From the NCBI RefSeq assembly GCF_902686445.1, contig NC_062227.1:16406178-16470177 (forward strand): a stretch of DNA of 64,000 nucleotides, read 5' to 3'. The DNA comes from Sciurus carolinensis. Taxonomy: Eukaryota > Chordata > Mammalia > Rodentia > Sciuridae. Each line of letters starts with the position of its first letter. The stretch's first letter is position 1. Shown here one piece after another: positions 21,111 through 33,702 of the stretch. The position numbers and the translations under genes were made by a program. Below the pieces are notes generated by a model. The model worked only from the letters and a program-made list of their open reading frames with translations. It did not search any database and was not told the DNA's origin.

Positions 21111-22089
21111 AAGGGAGTGAGTCCCAGTGACCTGCTATTTTCAAGCAATGCAATCTTAATCTCTTTGCCCAGGAGAAGAGGAGCCGGGGTGTATGGGGGC
21201 ATGGTTCATTGGGCCTTTTGATCTATTGACTCCAGCTCCATCCATGATAAGGGATCCTGCAGGAGCCTGACAGCCCCCACTACCCTTCAGGCATGCAAGG
21301 TGGCGCTGTGCTTGTTTGGCAGCACCAAACATCATGACAGCCTGGCCACTCTGATCCTTCTGCAGGCAATTAGTCCCAAACAGGTCTACTGGACTAGGGA
21401 GTGACAGAGGAGTGTGGGAGGGCATCATCTCAACTGACTTTGCCCTCTGAACCTGCTCCTCCAGGTCTGGGCTCACCCAGTATTTTGGTGAGTCAGAAAG
21501 TGGTCCAGAGCCCTACCATCCACATGAAATGATGGCTGTTGACAGCTCAGGGCAGGGGAAGCAGTGCAGCTCAGTGGGTTAGGTTATGATTGAATGGGGA
21601 AACATCACAACAACTCTGGTGGGATGTCCATCCTTTCCTAGAATGTCCAAACAGGGACAGCTGGAACCAGGGAAGTTGGATTTCTAAGTTGAGGAAGGTG
21701 GCTGCTGTGATCCCTAATGAGGAAAGGAGGGAGTCAAACACTCAGCATGTGGGATGGAGGTCAGAAAAGAGGTGGCAAGCAAGGAGAGATGTTCTCTGTT
21801 CACTTTAACTGCTAGACCTCACATCCTTTGCTGCCTTACAAATTGACTGCACTGGAAATTTTCTTGCTATGATTTTGCAAGGGCCCTTCAACTCATCTTT
21901 ATTTTATTTTATTTTATTTTATTGTATACAAATGGGATACATGTTGTTTCTCTGTTTGTACATGGCGTAAAGGCATACCATTTGTGTAATCATAAATTTA
22001 CATAGGGTAATGCTGTTTGATTCATTCTGTTATTTTTCCCTTCCCCCCCACCCCTCCCACCCCTCTTTTCCCTCTATACAGTCCTTCCT

Positions 22090-22145
22090 TCCTCCATTCT
22101 TGCCCACCCCAACCCTAACTCTAACCCTAACCCTAACCCCTCCCA
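22090..22145 (-). repeat. Telomere-like G-rich tract in L1-B 3' UTR
   Basis: On the minus strand GGGTTAGGGTTAGGGTTAG and continuation, next to a GGGAGGGGTGGGGGGG run (22045-22070). L1-C (37270-37310) and L1-D (39100-39145) have the same tract at the same place, so it belongs to the L1 3' UTR and is not an interstitial telomere. It is a G-quadruplex candidate. Confidence 0.85.
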
Positions 22146-22164
22146 CCACCCATTATGTGTCATC

Positions 22165-25100
22165 ATCCACTCATTAACGATATCATTCGTCCTTTGTTTT
22201 TTTGAGATTGGCGTATCTCACTTAGCATGACATTCTCCAATTTCATCCATTTGCCTGCAAATGCCATAATTTTATCATTCTTTATGGCTGAGTAATATTC
22301 CATAGTACATATATACCACAGTTTCTTTATCCATTCATCAATTGAAGGGCATCTAGGTTGGTTCCACAATCTGGCTATTGTGAACTGAGTAGCTATGAAA
22401 GCTATGAACATTGATGTGGCTGTATCTCTGTAATATGCTGATTTTAAGTCCTTTGGGTATAGGCCAAGGAGTGGGATAGCTGGGTCAAATGGTGGTTCCA
22501 TTCCAGTTTTCTAAGGAATCTCCACACTGCTTTCCAGAGTGGCTGCACTAATTTGCAGCCCCACCAACAATGTATGAGTGTACCTTTCTCCCCACATCCT
22601 CGCCAACACCTATTGTTGCTTGTATTCTTGATAATCGCCATTCTAATTGGGGTGAGATGGAATCTTAGGGTGGTTTTGATTTGCATTTCTCTTATTTAGA
22701 TAAGAGATATTTTATTTATTAGAGATGTTGAACATTTTTCCCTATGTATGTTGATTGCTTGTAGATCTTCTTCTGTGAAGTGTCTATTCATTTCCTTAGC
22801 CCATTTGTCGATTGGATTATTTGCATTCTTGGTGTAGAGTTTTTGAGTTCTTTATAAATTCTGGAGATTAGTGCTCTATCTGAAGTATGATTAGCAAAGA
22901 TTTTCTCCCACTCTGTAGGCTCTTTCTTCCCATTGCTGATAGTTTCCTTTGCTGAGAGAAAACTTTTTAGTTTGAATCTATCCCAGTTATTAATTCTTGC
23001 TTTTATTTCTTGTGCTATGGGAGTCCTGTTGAGGAAGTCTGGTCCTAAGCCGACATGTTGAAACTCTGGACTTACTTTTTCTTCTATAAGATGCAAGATT
23101 TCTGGTCTGATTCCAAGATCCTTAATCCATTTTGAGTTTAGTTTCGTGCATGGTGAGAGATATGGGTTTAGTTTCATTCTGTTGCATATGGATTTCCAAT
23201 TCTCCCAGCACCATTTGTTTTAGAGGCTCTCTTTTCTCCATTGCATATTTTTGGCCCCTTTGTCTAGTATGAGAAAATTGTATTTATTTGGGTTTGTGTC
23301 CGTGTCCTCTATTCTGTAGCATTGATCCACCTTTCTATTTTGGTACCAATACCATGCCATTTTTGTTACTATTGCTTTGTAGTAGAGTTGAAGATCTGGT
23401 ATTGCGATACCCCCTGCTTCACTCTTTCTACTGAGGATTGCTTTACATATTCTGGGTTTTTTATTCTTCCAGATAAATTTCATAATTTCTTGCTCTATTT
23501 CTGTAAGGTACATCATTGGGATTTTAATTGGAATTGCATTGAATCTGTATAGTACTTTAGGTAGTATGGCCATTTTGACTAATTAATTCTTCCTATCCAA
23601 GAACATGGGAGATCTTTCCATCTTCTGAGGTGTTCTTTAATTTCTTTCTTTAGTGTTCTGTAGTTCTCACTGTAGAGGTCTTTCACCTCTTTTGTGAGAT
23701 GGATTCCCAAGTATTTTATTTTTTTCAATGATATTGTGAATGGGGTAGTTTTCCTAATTTCTCTTTCTGAAGATTCATCACTTATGTATAAAAATGCCTT
23801 AGATTTATGTGCATTGATCTTATATCCGGCTACTTTACTGCATTCACTTATGAGATCTAAAAGTTTTCTGGTGGAATTTCCTGGTTCCTGTAAGTATATA
23901 ATCACATCATCAGCGAACAGGGATAGTTTGAGTTCTTCTTTTCCTATTCTTATCCCTTTAATTTCTTTGGTCTGCCTAATAGCTCTGGCTAGAGTTTCAA
24001 GGATGATATTGAAAAGAAGTGGTGAAAGAGGGCATCCCTGCCTTGTTCCAGTTTTAAGGGGGAATGCTTTCAGTTTTTCACCATTTAGAATAATATTAGC
24101 CATGGCCTTAGCATAGATGGCCTTTACAATGTTAAGGAATGTTCCCACTATTCCTATTTTTTCTAGTGTTTTGAGCATGAAGGGGTGCTGTATTTTATCA
24201 ATTGCTTTTTCTGCATCTATCGAAATAATCATGTGATTCTTGACTTTAAGTCTATTGATATGGTGAATTACATTTATTGATTTCCTGATGTTGAACCAAC
24301 CTTGCATCCCTGGGATGAAACCCACTTGATCATGGTGCACTATCTTTTTAATATGTTTTTGTATGCAATTTGCTAAAATTTTGTTGAGAATTTTTGTGTA
24401 GATGTTTATTAAGGATATTGGTCTGAAATTTTCTTTCCTCGATGTGTCTCTGTCTGGTTTAGGTATCAGGGTAATATTGGCTTCATAGAATGAGTTTAGG
24501 AGGGTTCCCTCCTCTTCTATTTTATGGAATACTTTGAGAAGTATTGGAATGAGCTCTTCTTTAAAGGTTTTGTAGAACTCGGCTGAAAACCCATCTGGTC
24601 CTGGACTTTCTTTGTTGGTAGGCTTTTGATGACTTCATCTATTTCATTACTTGAAATTGGTCTATTTAAATTGTGTATGTCCTCCTCGTTCAGTTTAGGC
24701 AATTCGTATGTCTCTAGAAACCTTTTGATGTCTTTGAAATTTTCTATTTTGTTGGAGTATAGATTTTCAAAATACCTTCTAATTATGTTTTGTATTTCAG
24801 TCGTGTCTGTTGTGATATTTCCTTGTTCATTCCAAATTTTAGTGATTTGGGTTTCTCTCATCTTCTCTTTGTTAGTGTGGCTAAAGGTTTATCAATTTTG
24901 TTTATTTTTTTGAAGAACCAACTATTTATTTTGTCAATTTTTTGTATTGTTTCTTTTGATTCAATTTCGTTGATTTCAGCTCTGAGTTTAACTATTTCCT
25001 GTCTTCTACTATTTTGGTGTTGGTCTGTTCTTCTTTTTCTAGGGCTTTGAGCTGTAGTGTTAGGTTGTTTATTTGTTGAGTTTTACTTCTTTTATTGAAT

Positions 25101-26018
25101 GTGCTCCATGAAATAAATTTTCCTCTAAGTACTGCTTTCATTGTGTCCCATAGATTTTGATATGATGTTTCTTTGTTCTCATTTACCTCTAAGAATTTTT
25201 TAATTTCCTTCCTAATATCTTTTGTTATCCATTCATCATATAATAGCATATTGTTTAATCTCCAGGTGTTGGAGTAGTTTCTGTTTTTACTCTTTCATTT
25301 ATTTCTAACTTTAATCCATTATGATCTGATAGAATACAAGGTAGTGTCTCTATCTTCTTGTGTTTGCTAACATTACCATTGTGGCATAATATATGGTCTA
25401 TTTTACAGAAGGATCCATGTCCTGCTGAGAAGAAAGTGTATTCGCTCTTGGTTGGATGGTATATTCTATAAATGTCTGTTAAGTCTAAATTATTGATTGT
25501 TTTATTGAGATCTATGGTTTCTTTGTTCAAGTTTGTTTGGAAGATCTGTCCAGTGGTGAAAGAGGCGTGTTAAAATCACCTAGTATTATTGTGTTATGGT
25601 CTATTTGGTTTCTGAAATTTAGAAGGATTTGTTTGACATACATGGATGAGTCACTGTTTGGGGCATAGATGTTTATGATTGTTATATCTTGCTGATTTAT
25701 GCTTCCCTTAAGCAATATGAAATGTCCTTCTTTATCCCTTCTGACTAACTTTGGCTTGAAGTCCACATTATCTGAAATGAGGATGGATACTCCAGCTTTT
25801 TTGCTGAGTCCATGTGCATGGTATGTTTTTCCCCATCCTTTCACCTTTAGTCTAGGGGTATCTCTTTCTATGAGGTGAGTCTCTTGCTGGCAACATATTG
25901 TTGGATTTTTCTTTTTAATCCAATCTGCCAGTCTATGTCTTTTGATTGATGAATTCAGGCCATTAACATTCAGGGTTATTATTGAGATATGATTTGTATT
26001 CCCTGTCATTTGGTTCAT
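22165..26018 (-). pseudogene. L1-B ORF2 (endonuclease and RT), broken
   Basis: Starts at 26018 (MNQMTGNTNHISIITLNVNG). Endonuclease motifs are QETHL, LGDFNTPLSPLDRS and SDHNGLKLEI. The RT part (24340-23579) has [35 protein letters not shown] and the catalytic [10 protein letters not shown] box. The C-terminal part (22686-22163) has a Cys-containing segment ([20 protein letters not shown]) and the [17 protein letters not shown] end. Frames change at least seven times. Confidence 0.92.
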
Positions 26019-26114
26019 TTTTACAATTTTATTTATTTATTTATTTTTTTGACACAACTAGGTTCCTCCTTTATTTGACAGTTCCTTTAGGATAATTCCT
26101 CCCTTTGCTGATTT

Positions 26115-27111
26115 GCTTCTTTGTGTTTTATCTCTTCCTCATGGAATATTTTGCTGAGAATGTTCTGTAATGCTGGCTTTCTTTTTGTAAATTCTTTTAG
26201 CTTTTGTTTATCATGGAATGATTTATTTCATCGTCAAATTTGAAGGTAAGTTTTGTTGGGTATAAGATTCTTGGTTGGCATCCATTTCTTTCAGAGCTTG
26301 AAAAATGTTGTTCCAGGCCCTTCTAGCTTTTAGGGACTGGATTGAAAAATCTGCTGATATCCGTATTGGTTTCCCCCTGAATGTAATTTGGTTCTTTTCT
26401 CTCACAGCCTTTATAATTCTGTCTTTATTTTGTATGTTCGGTATTTTCATTATAATGTGGCTTGGTATGGGTCTGTTTTAATTTTGTGTATTTGGAGTCC
26501 TATAAGCCTCTTGAACTTGATTTCCATTTCATTCTTCAGATTTGGGAATTTTCTGATATTATTTCATTGAATAGATTGTTCATATCCTTTGGTTTGTTTC
26601 TCTAAGCCTTCCTAAATCCCAATATTTCCCAAATTTGGCCTTTTCATGATATCCCATAGTTTTGGAGATTCTGTTCACGATTTCTTACCATCTTCTCTGT
26701 TTGTTCAACTTTGTTTTCAAGGTTAAATATTTTGTCTTCAATATCTGAGGTTCTGTCTTCCAGGTGTTCTTTCTATGGAGTTCTTAATTTGGTTTATTGT
26801 TTCCTTCATTTCAAGGATTTCTGTTTGGTTTTTTTCAATATCTCTAACTCTTTAGTGAAATGATCTTTTGCTTCCTGTATTTGCTCTGTTAACTGTCGAT
26901 TGGTGCGATCATTCAATGCCTGCATTTGCTCTTTCATCTCATCATTCAATGCCTGCATTTGCTCTTTCATCTCATCGTTTGCTTCTCTGATCATTTTAAT
27001 TATGTACATTCTGAACTCCCTTTCTGTCATTTCTTCTGCCATGCTGTCATTGGATTTTATTGATGTAACATCTAGATTTGTTTGGGGCATTTTCTTCCCT
27101 TGTTTTCTCAT
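26115..27111 (-). pseudogene. L1-B ORF1, broken
   Basis: N-terminus MRKQGKKMPQTNLDVTSIKS at 27111, then a coiled coil with two copies of the 11-residue DEMKEQMQALN repeat. The frame is open to 26806. The C-terminal RNA-binding part appears again at 26450-26223 (MKIPNIQNKDRIIKAVREKN), separated by shifts. Confidence 0.88.
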
Positions 27112-28606
27112 ATTGTTCAGGAATCAGTGGGTCATTAAGATATTGCAGATTTCATCTATTGACTTACAATGTCCCTGAAGATTGTTAGTATATCCTCTCT
27201 TATCCTTCAGTAGCCTGCAGTCTTGGAGGAAGTTGATAATGCGGTGCTCCACAAGGAAGCTGCCTCTCTAGGGATCGTGACCCTCAGGTGGGGTATATTC
27301 CCTGATAGTGGGCAGAGGTGCCTCCACTTGTTGACCAATGGTCACCCAAAGGGGAACTACGCTGCAGGCTGAGGCATGGCCTGTTTGTTCCTGTGTCTCT
27401 GGTTTTACCGACCTTGTGGGAAAACCTCACCCGGCGGGGAAGACTCACCCGGTGGGGAGGTCTCGCTGGTCAGTTCCCCTCCTAGAGGTTCCCCTCAATC
27501 TACAATTACTGCCTGGGCTGGGCTGTCTTCCTCTGCAACGTTCCCAGGGTCCTGGACCTACCTCCTGGGCCTGGGAGCCTCACCCTTTGCAGACGAGTCT
27601 CCTTAGGCTGCCCCTCCTCAGAGAATCTGTCCACAGTCCTGGAAACTTCGCTCCGCCCCTAGGCTTGTCTCTGTGTCGCTCTTCCAGCAAGAAGCCGGTC
27701 CTGGGACCCTGCTCTGCACCTAATCGCCTGGCTATGCGGCCCCTCCTCTAAGCCGCCAACTGGAGCCCCGTACAATAGCTCCGAGACCCAGAGACCCACC
27801 ACACACCTCCTCGTCTGGACAGCCGCCCGATTTCCGTCGCAGTCACTAGGAGTTCAAGCAACTCACTTCGCGTCTCCTCCTCCCGCCAACTGCCCGTAGC
27901 CCTAGGCAGTCCTCTCCGAGTCCAAGTGACCCACCCCTGTTCCTCCTCCTCCTCGGGGTAGCCCCCTGGGTGTTCAGGAGTGTTCGCTTTGAATCCAAAC
28001 AACTCACCACTCGCCTCCTCCTCTGGTAACCACCTGTAGCTCTGAGGCAGTCATTCCTAGAGCAAGCGTCCCGCCGCACTTCTCCTCTTCCTCCGGGCAA
28101 CCTCGCGGTGTTCAGAAGCGGTCGTTCTGAGTCCAAACAACTCGCCTCGCAGCTCCTCCTCTGGCAACTGCCTGTGGCTCTGATGCAGTCACTCCTAGAC
28201 CAAGCAACCCTCTGAGCTTCTCCTCTTCCTCCGGGCAACCCCCTGGTGTTCAGAAGCGATCGCTCTGAGTCTAAACAGCTCGCCATGCTGCTCCTCCTCA
28301 GGCAGCCACCCGGAGCTCCAGTGGTTGCTCCAAGTCCAAGTGCTGTGCTGAGCCGCCTCCTCTACGATGATCCCAGTGGTCTGTGTTTACCGCTCCAGTG
28401 GGGGGAGGGGCGTCTCAGCGAGCAACTCTACTTCATAAAGTTCCCTGCCTTCCGGAGCTACCCGCCCCATCTGGGATGCCTCCCCAATGGGAGAGACTCA
28501 CCCGGCGGCTTTGAGTTGCTCCCAAGTCTCTATCTCCTCTTTTGAATCCTGCATCGTGGAGCAACATGAAATGCAGCTGCCCTCTAGTCCACCATCTTGA
28601 AACCCC
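27112..28606 (-). other. L1-B 5' UTR with 138-bp monomers
   Basis: GC-rich promoter region. GTGTTCAG words at 27970, 28108 and 28246 show a 138-bp period, and an earlier diverged unit starts near 27832, giving about four units to about 28385. Because 138 is a multiple of three, the minus strand gives a spurious repetitive frame (28286-27846). It ends at the CCATCTTG box. Confidence 0.85.
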
Positions 28607-28644
28607 TCAACTCATCTTAGATGCAGAAATATCCTGACAATATT

Positions 28645-29459
28645 TGTCATCGCCCACGGCCACAATTGCGTGGGTATTTATTGGAGGTGGACTGGAAATA
28701 AACTACTTTTCCTATATTCACTAATTTATAGAGGAAAAGATGCTTTGCTTAGAGATTAGAGGAAGAAAAACTTTGCTTATCAGAAAGAGAGACTTTGCTT
28801 AGAGGAAGAGAAACTTTGAGAGAAAGATAGGCTTTGCTTATAGAAAGAGAGACTTTGCTTATCAGGAAGTTTTTAGAGAAAGAGAGGCTTGCTATGCTTA
28901 TCAGAGATCTATTTCTTCTTATAGTTCTGTTGCTTCTTCTTAGAGGTGCGTCCAACATCCTGTGAACTAGGTGCTATCTATCTGAGGGCTAACTGCTTCT
29001 CCTAGCTGCTTCTTCTCTTCACTTGTTCTTACTGCTAGCTGCTGCTTACTGCCACTTCTGCTTACTGCTGCTTCTGCTTCTCTCTGCTTACTGCTGCTTC
29101 TGCTTACTGATGCTTCTTCTCTCTTCTAGCTGCTGCTGCTTACTGCTGCTAATTGCCTTCTGCCTACTGCCCACTTATATTCCCTCCAGGAGGCGGAGGG
29201 CGGGGCCATGCCAGTTGAGATCTGGCGAGGAGCCAGCTGCCCTATCACGGCAAAGGTCAAAACGAGCAGGCATGAGCAGGAGCACTCGGGAACACCTGTG
29301 CACACGTTGTGTGCATGGACTTAATTGAAAACGGTCAATGATAAAACACCTGAGGGTGCTTATGTTAATTAACCTCCTCACTGCCGAGATGATCAAAGCA
29401 ACCTCCAGTTGGCCACTAGGCGCCATCCCTGTGCAGCCCACATGGCACAGCCCCCAACA
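28645..29459 (-). mobile_element. Solo LTR, IAP-like
   Basis: 815 bp. On the minus strand it starts TGTTGGGGGCTGTGCC (29459) and ends GGCGATGACA (28645). It has a TATA-like ATATAAG (about 29172-29180), a long R region with CTG/GCTTCTG and AAGCAAAGTCTCTC repeats, and AATAAA near 28677-28682. Flanks AATATT (28639-28644) and AATCTT (29460-29465) are a 6-bp duplication with one mismatch. The TGTTGGG start, 6-bp duplication and repetitive R suggest a class II, IAP-type LTR. Internal genes are gone through LTR-LTR recombination. Confidence 0.85.
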
Positions 29460-29891
29460 AATCTTTCTTCTCATATGGGTTCATTCTCTTGATCTGACTA
29501 CTCCTGTTGACACGAGACCCACTGGGACAAAGCTAAGTGTCCTTTACCACCTGTAGAGGATGCAACTACAGGTCAGTATCACATACACTGGCATAATGAT
29601 GCTCCAAAAAGTGAAACTGAAGGATGAAACAAATGCCTTATGATGGGTTGATGAGCACATTTCAACAGGGGATACTACCAAATACAATATTTTTGATTGC
29701 GAAAAAGCAGATGTTGTTGGAGATGAAAACCAATTTCAGTGAAAAGACACTAAAAAAATTGTCCTTGTTAACAGTCTCCCAAAAAACTTCCAAGATATTT
29801 CTTCACTTTCAATATTCTGTACAAATACAGCAAGATGTAATTGCAAGATCATTCTGTAAGTAATGATGATAATCAAATTGCAAAGGACATC

Positions 29892-32800
29892 AATGCCCTT
29901 GCAAATTCTTGGCCCATTCCTGTTGCTAGCAAGGGGAAGTTGATTACACTTATGCTGATTTTTCTTTTCTGGCACCTGACATATGAGAAAATCCTTTCCT
30001 TACACCACAGCACCTACACCCAAGCACTTAAATTTGAAAAATTTGGAAATGCAGCACTGAATGATGGCTCTCAAAACAAAGAGTGCAAAACAACATTAGT
30101 AATTTAAATAAAAACATCTTTGCTAATATGAAGATCTAGTATGGGTGAAAGCTGAATTTCAAAAACTGAAAATTTTAAAGAATAATTAGTGGTGTGATAG
30201 GTCTTCCTGAGCAGGAAAAGCAGATCCTAAAGCATTTCTAAAGTTAAAATCCATTTTTTTCTTGGAATTGCTTATATCCACCACAAACATGCCACATTTA
30301 TAATGTCTCTGATTTTATTCTTTCAACTTGAGTTCTTTCAAATAGGGGTTCTTGTGTCATTCATTACCCTACAAAGAATAATCCAATAATAATAATAATC
30401 CAGAACCATGGTAAGATGAGAACAGCACACCCTTCCCCCAATTCCACAGAGTATCTCTTATGAACATCTATCAAATTTAACAAATGTTTATAAAAAGGCT
30501 TCATTAGTGTTGAACCTGGAACTCCAATGATTCAGGGAAACCAAGTTTTAAATAACACCTGTGCCTCCTGAATAATATCAGCAGAAGCTGAAGTATGTAT
30601 TCAGCTCCAATTCACACAACTCTTTAATAAAATTATATCTATCCCAATCCAAAGTACAACAGAATGAGAAAATGCAAGGCCAAGTGCAGCTGCCTTTTTC
30701 TTCATCTCTCAGCTTTCCAGTTGACATGGAGGTTTACTTGGAAAATGCCAGGTGTAGAAGTATACTTCATTATAGGGAGACTGGGAGTGTGCCCTAGAAG
30801 ACTACTCATTTGAAAACACAACTGCAGTTGACATTTTGAATTTCTTGCCATTTATCCCTGGTGAGCATATTTTTCTTCAAGAACTTGCTGACTAACTTGC
30901 CAAATAAGCATATTCATGAGAATGATATACCCTATCAGTTCCTGAGGATTGTCTCATATCCAGGAATATCTACTCTTAAGAAATCCAGGCCACTTGGGGA
31001 GCCCTGCTGAAAACTCTCATTGGAATGAGATTCCACTTAAACTTGTACTTTTCCAACCGTGTTGTGTTCAATTGCTTAACAGAGAAGAAAATGTTGAGGC
31101 ATTGGAGCATTGGCGTTATCTGAAGAGGCTCTTTAGGGTAGATGACAGGATCCTCTGCTGGTATGACTATGTGAAATGCTTTGAAGAAAAACCACCCCAA
31201 GCAAAAGTCAAACATTTCTAATGAATTTTAATTTCACTTTTGAGAAAAATTCTGCAGGTAGCCACTGTTGAATGTCAAGACCCACAGTCCAGGAGGATAT
31301 CATGAGTGAAAGATATATCACTGTGTATTTAAGGAGGAAAAGTTTGTAGCTAAACCCTGAGTAGATAATTATCTCAGTGATCCATGGTGGCCTGGGTTAG
31401 GAGGAGAGGCAGGCATAGTGGGATGAGAGGTAGGCATATGCTGAGGTCATTTGTATAAAGGAGATTTTTGTGACTATTCACACCTGAACCCCATGCCATT
31501 ACAAAAACAATCTACTCAATCCTTTTTCAATCTTATTCTTCCAGGCCTTTTCCTTTGAAAAATTCTAATCAGCAGATATCTGGGCAAAATATGCAATTCT
31601 GTAGTGCTGCTGGATCTTGCCTATCATCTAAGATACAAGGGAGAATGAGGAAGGTGGTTCTCTTGGACAAAGGCATTTTCCCTAAATTAGGGAATACCTA
31701 AGTCACTTAGGAAGATGCTGTCTGTAAATATAAACAGGAAAAGGGAAGAGGTGATGGCTCTTGGGTTCTGTGATCCCCAGAACAATATTTCTTTGACAAA
31801 AAAACAAAACAAAACAAAAAAAAAAACAAAAAAAACCTCATCCAATTTTTAAATGTCAGGTACATAAGTTTGGTGCCATTCCTCTCAAGATTTTTTAGTG
31901 AGATTAGTTGCAGAAAGTCATATCCTTTAAACTCTGAGTCATTCACTTCCATTAAAAATACTTCTACATTGGTTCTTATCATTCTCAAATAAATGCCTAA
32001 CTTGGTTACCAGTGCTTCTGAGACATGAGAGAAAAAATCACAACAGCTACAATATTCAAAGTGGAAGGGCTGGCATCAGTTATGTTGGGGTGAAGGGTAT
32101 GGTTAGTCTAGGCTCAGGTATGATCATGCCCATTGTTTCTTTACCCAAGGCATGTTTCTGGTCTTGGGCAACATGAATTATTATGAGTGATTTCTGTGAC
32201 ATCCTGGCTGCACTGCAGATACCACCTATGCCACAGAAAGTTGGCATGACAGAGCAATGACGTCATGGTTCCCATGGCAACCAGAAACACTTCCAGTCCT
32301 GGACACTTCAGACCAAGATTCAACACAAGCACCTGCTCAGGGGAGATGGCAAGAGGGAAGAGGAAGAGGGTGTGTTCCAGGGGCCTGCTGTTTTTACAAA
32401 TGTGAGACTGACATGTTTACCCAGGAGAAGGGGAGCCAAAATGTTGGGGATGATGGTGCATCGGGCCGTTGATCATCCACCTCTTTCTAGGACAAGGGAC
32501 CCTGATGAAGACTGACAGCTTGCACTATGCTCCAGGCCTGCTAGGTGGCACTGTCCTCATTTTCTGCACCTGGTATAAGGGCTGCCTGATTTTCCAGAGG
32601 CTGCTGCAGGCAATTAGCCCCCACCAGGTCTAGTGGACCAGGGAGGGACAGAGAGATGTGGGGAGGGCATGTGAGTCACCCGATTAAAACCAGTTACAAG
32701 AAGCATTGTCATCTGAACCCACTCCCCCAGGCCTGTGCTGATGCAGGAATTCCCAAGTCAGGAAGCTTGCCTAAGGCTATACCAGTCACAGGCAATGGTG

Positions 32801-33702
32801 GCTGTTGACAACTTGAGGCAGGGGATCATTCAATTTATCTCCATGGGTTAGATGATGAATGCATTGGGAAACATCACACCAACTCTTGAGGGATACCCCT
32901 CCTTTTGTAGAATACCCAAACAGAAGAGAGCTTGAACCTGGGATGTTGACTTCTAAGTGGAGGTGGGTGGTTGCTGGAATCCTAATGAGGAGAAGATGAA
33001 TTCACTCAGCATGTTGAAAGGAGGCCAGGAAAGTGCTACCAAGAAAGGAGAGTTGTTCTGTACTTACTCCACATGCCAGGCCCCAGCTCCTTTGCTGCTG
33101 CCTTACAACTAGCTACAGAAATTCTCCTGGAATAATTTTCCAAGGGGCCCTACCACTCACATTTAGATGGAGAGCTATCTGGCCAATGCGTTTTCACATA
33201 AGAGTTCAATCTCTTGAACCTGACTACTGCCTGTCTGGCACAAAACCCTCTGGGACAATGATAAGGGGTCATTTACAAACCCCAGAGGATGCAGACTATA
33301 GGCCAGTGTCACAGACACTGGTACACAGATGCTCCAAAAGTCAAATTGATGGATGAATCAAGTTCCTGATGAATGCATGAACAGCACAGTTTAACAGGGC
33401 ATAATACCAAATTTGAACATGCATCATGCTGAAAGAAAGGAATGGTATAAATGTTCAAAGTTGAATATTCAAATACGGAAGAGTAAGGACATTTTTGGGA
33501 CACTAAAAGCAGAAATGTGTTGGAGATGAAAACCAACTTCTGTGAAGAGACAATAAAAATATTGTTCTGTTAATGGTCTTCCAATAAATTTCAGGACACT
33601 TCTTAACCTTCAAAAATTCTATCCAAATACAGCAAGATGTACTTGTAAGATCATTCTCTAAGCAACAATAATTACTGACATTAATTCAACATGCAAAAGA
33701 AA
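29892..33702 (+). repeat. Macrosatellite copy 2 (uninterrupted, 3.8 kb)
   Basis: The only complete copy free of L1 insertions besides copy 4, about 3811 bp. It has the best CRE and X-box pair (32258-32282). An A-rich tract at 31798-31836 is private to this copy. Longest frames are about 100 codons and are not shared with other copies. Confidence 0.92.
32258..32353 (+). promoter_or_regulatory. CRE/X-box core, copy 2 (best preserved)
   Basis: Perfect CRE TGACGTCA (32258-32265), two bases, then GTTCCCATGGCAACC (32268-32282), a full RFX X-box palindrome. The donor position 68 bases further reads GCAAG (32349) instead of GTAAG. CRE plus X-box is the usual promoter pair of CREM/RFX2-driven spermatid genes (family knowledge). 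Activity here is inferred. Confidence 0.7.

Larger units (their letters stand above)
21900..28606 (-). mobile_element. L1-B: full-length L1
   Basis: About 6.7 kb, from an A tail (TTTTATTTTA repeats, 21900-21924, plus strand) to the 5' end box CCATCTTG at 28592. Flanked by exact 12-bp target duplications TCAACTCATCTT at 21888-21899 and 28607-28618. Order on the minus strand: 5' UTR, ORF1, ORF2, 3' UTR with a G-rich tract. ORF2 is broken into at least eight frames; inactive. Confidence 0.95.
18690..29891 (+). repeat. Macrosatellite copy 1 (contains L1-B and a solo LTR)
   Basis: Host parts are 18690-21899 and 28619-28644, then 29466-29891. Landmarks in order: GATTACACATATG (18740), AATGCAAAGCACAACAGA (about 19417), the CTGAAGAGGCTC block (19910), the TTTAGTATCAAAGG TATA-like block (20236), the X-box core (21019-21033) and the GGTCTACTGGACT block (21380). 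Without the insertions its length is about 3.7 kb. No reading frame is conserved with the other copies. Confidence 0.9.

Noticed and set aside
22111..22142. Interstitial telomeric repeat marking a chromosome fusion
   Set aside because: The same tract occurs at the same position in the 3' UTR of three separate L1s, so it is part of the L1.
23694..24116. Plus-strand genes in the L1 regions (also 40832-41098, 45308-45553 and others)
   Set aside because: They are antisense shadows of the L1 ORF2 RT region and recur in every L1 copy with the same text.
27846..28286. Repetitive Arg/Ser-rich protein
   Set aside because: A 138-bp promoter monomer is a multiple of three, so any open phase repeats. 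It lies in the L1-B 5' UTR.
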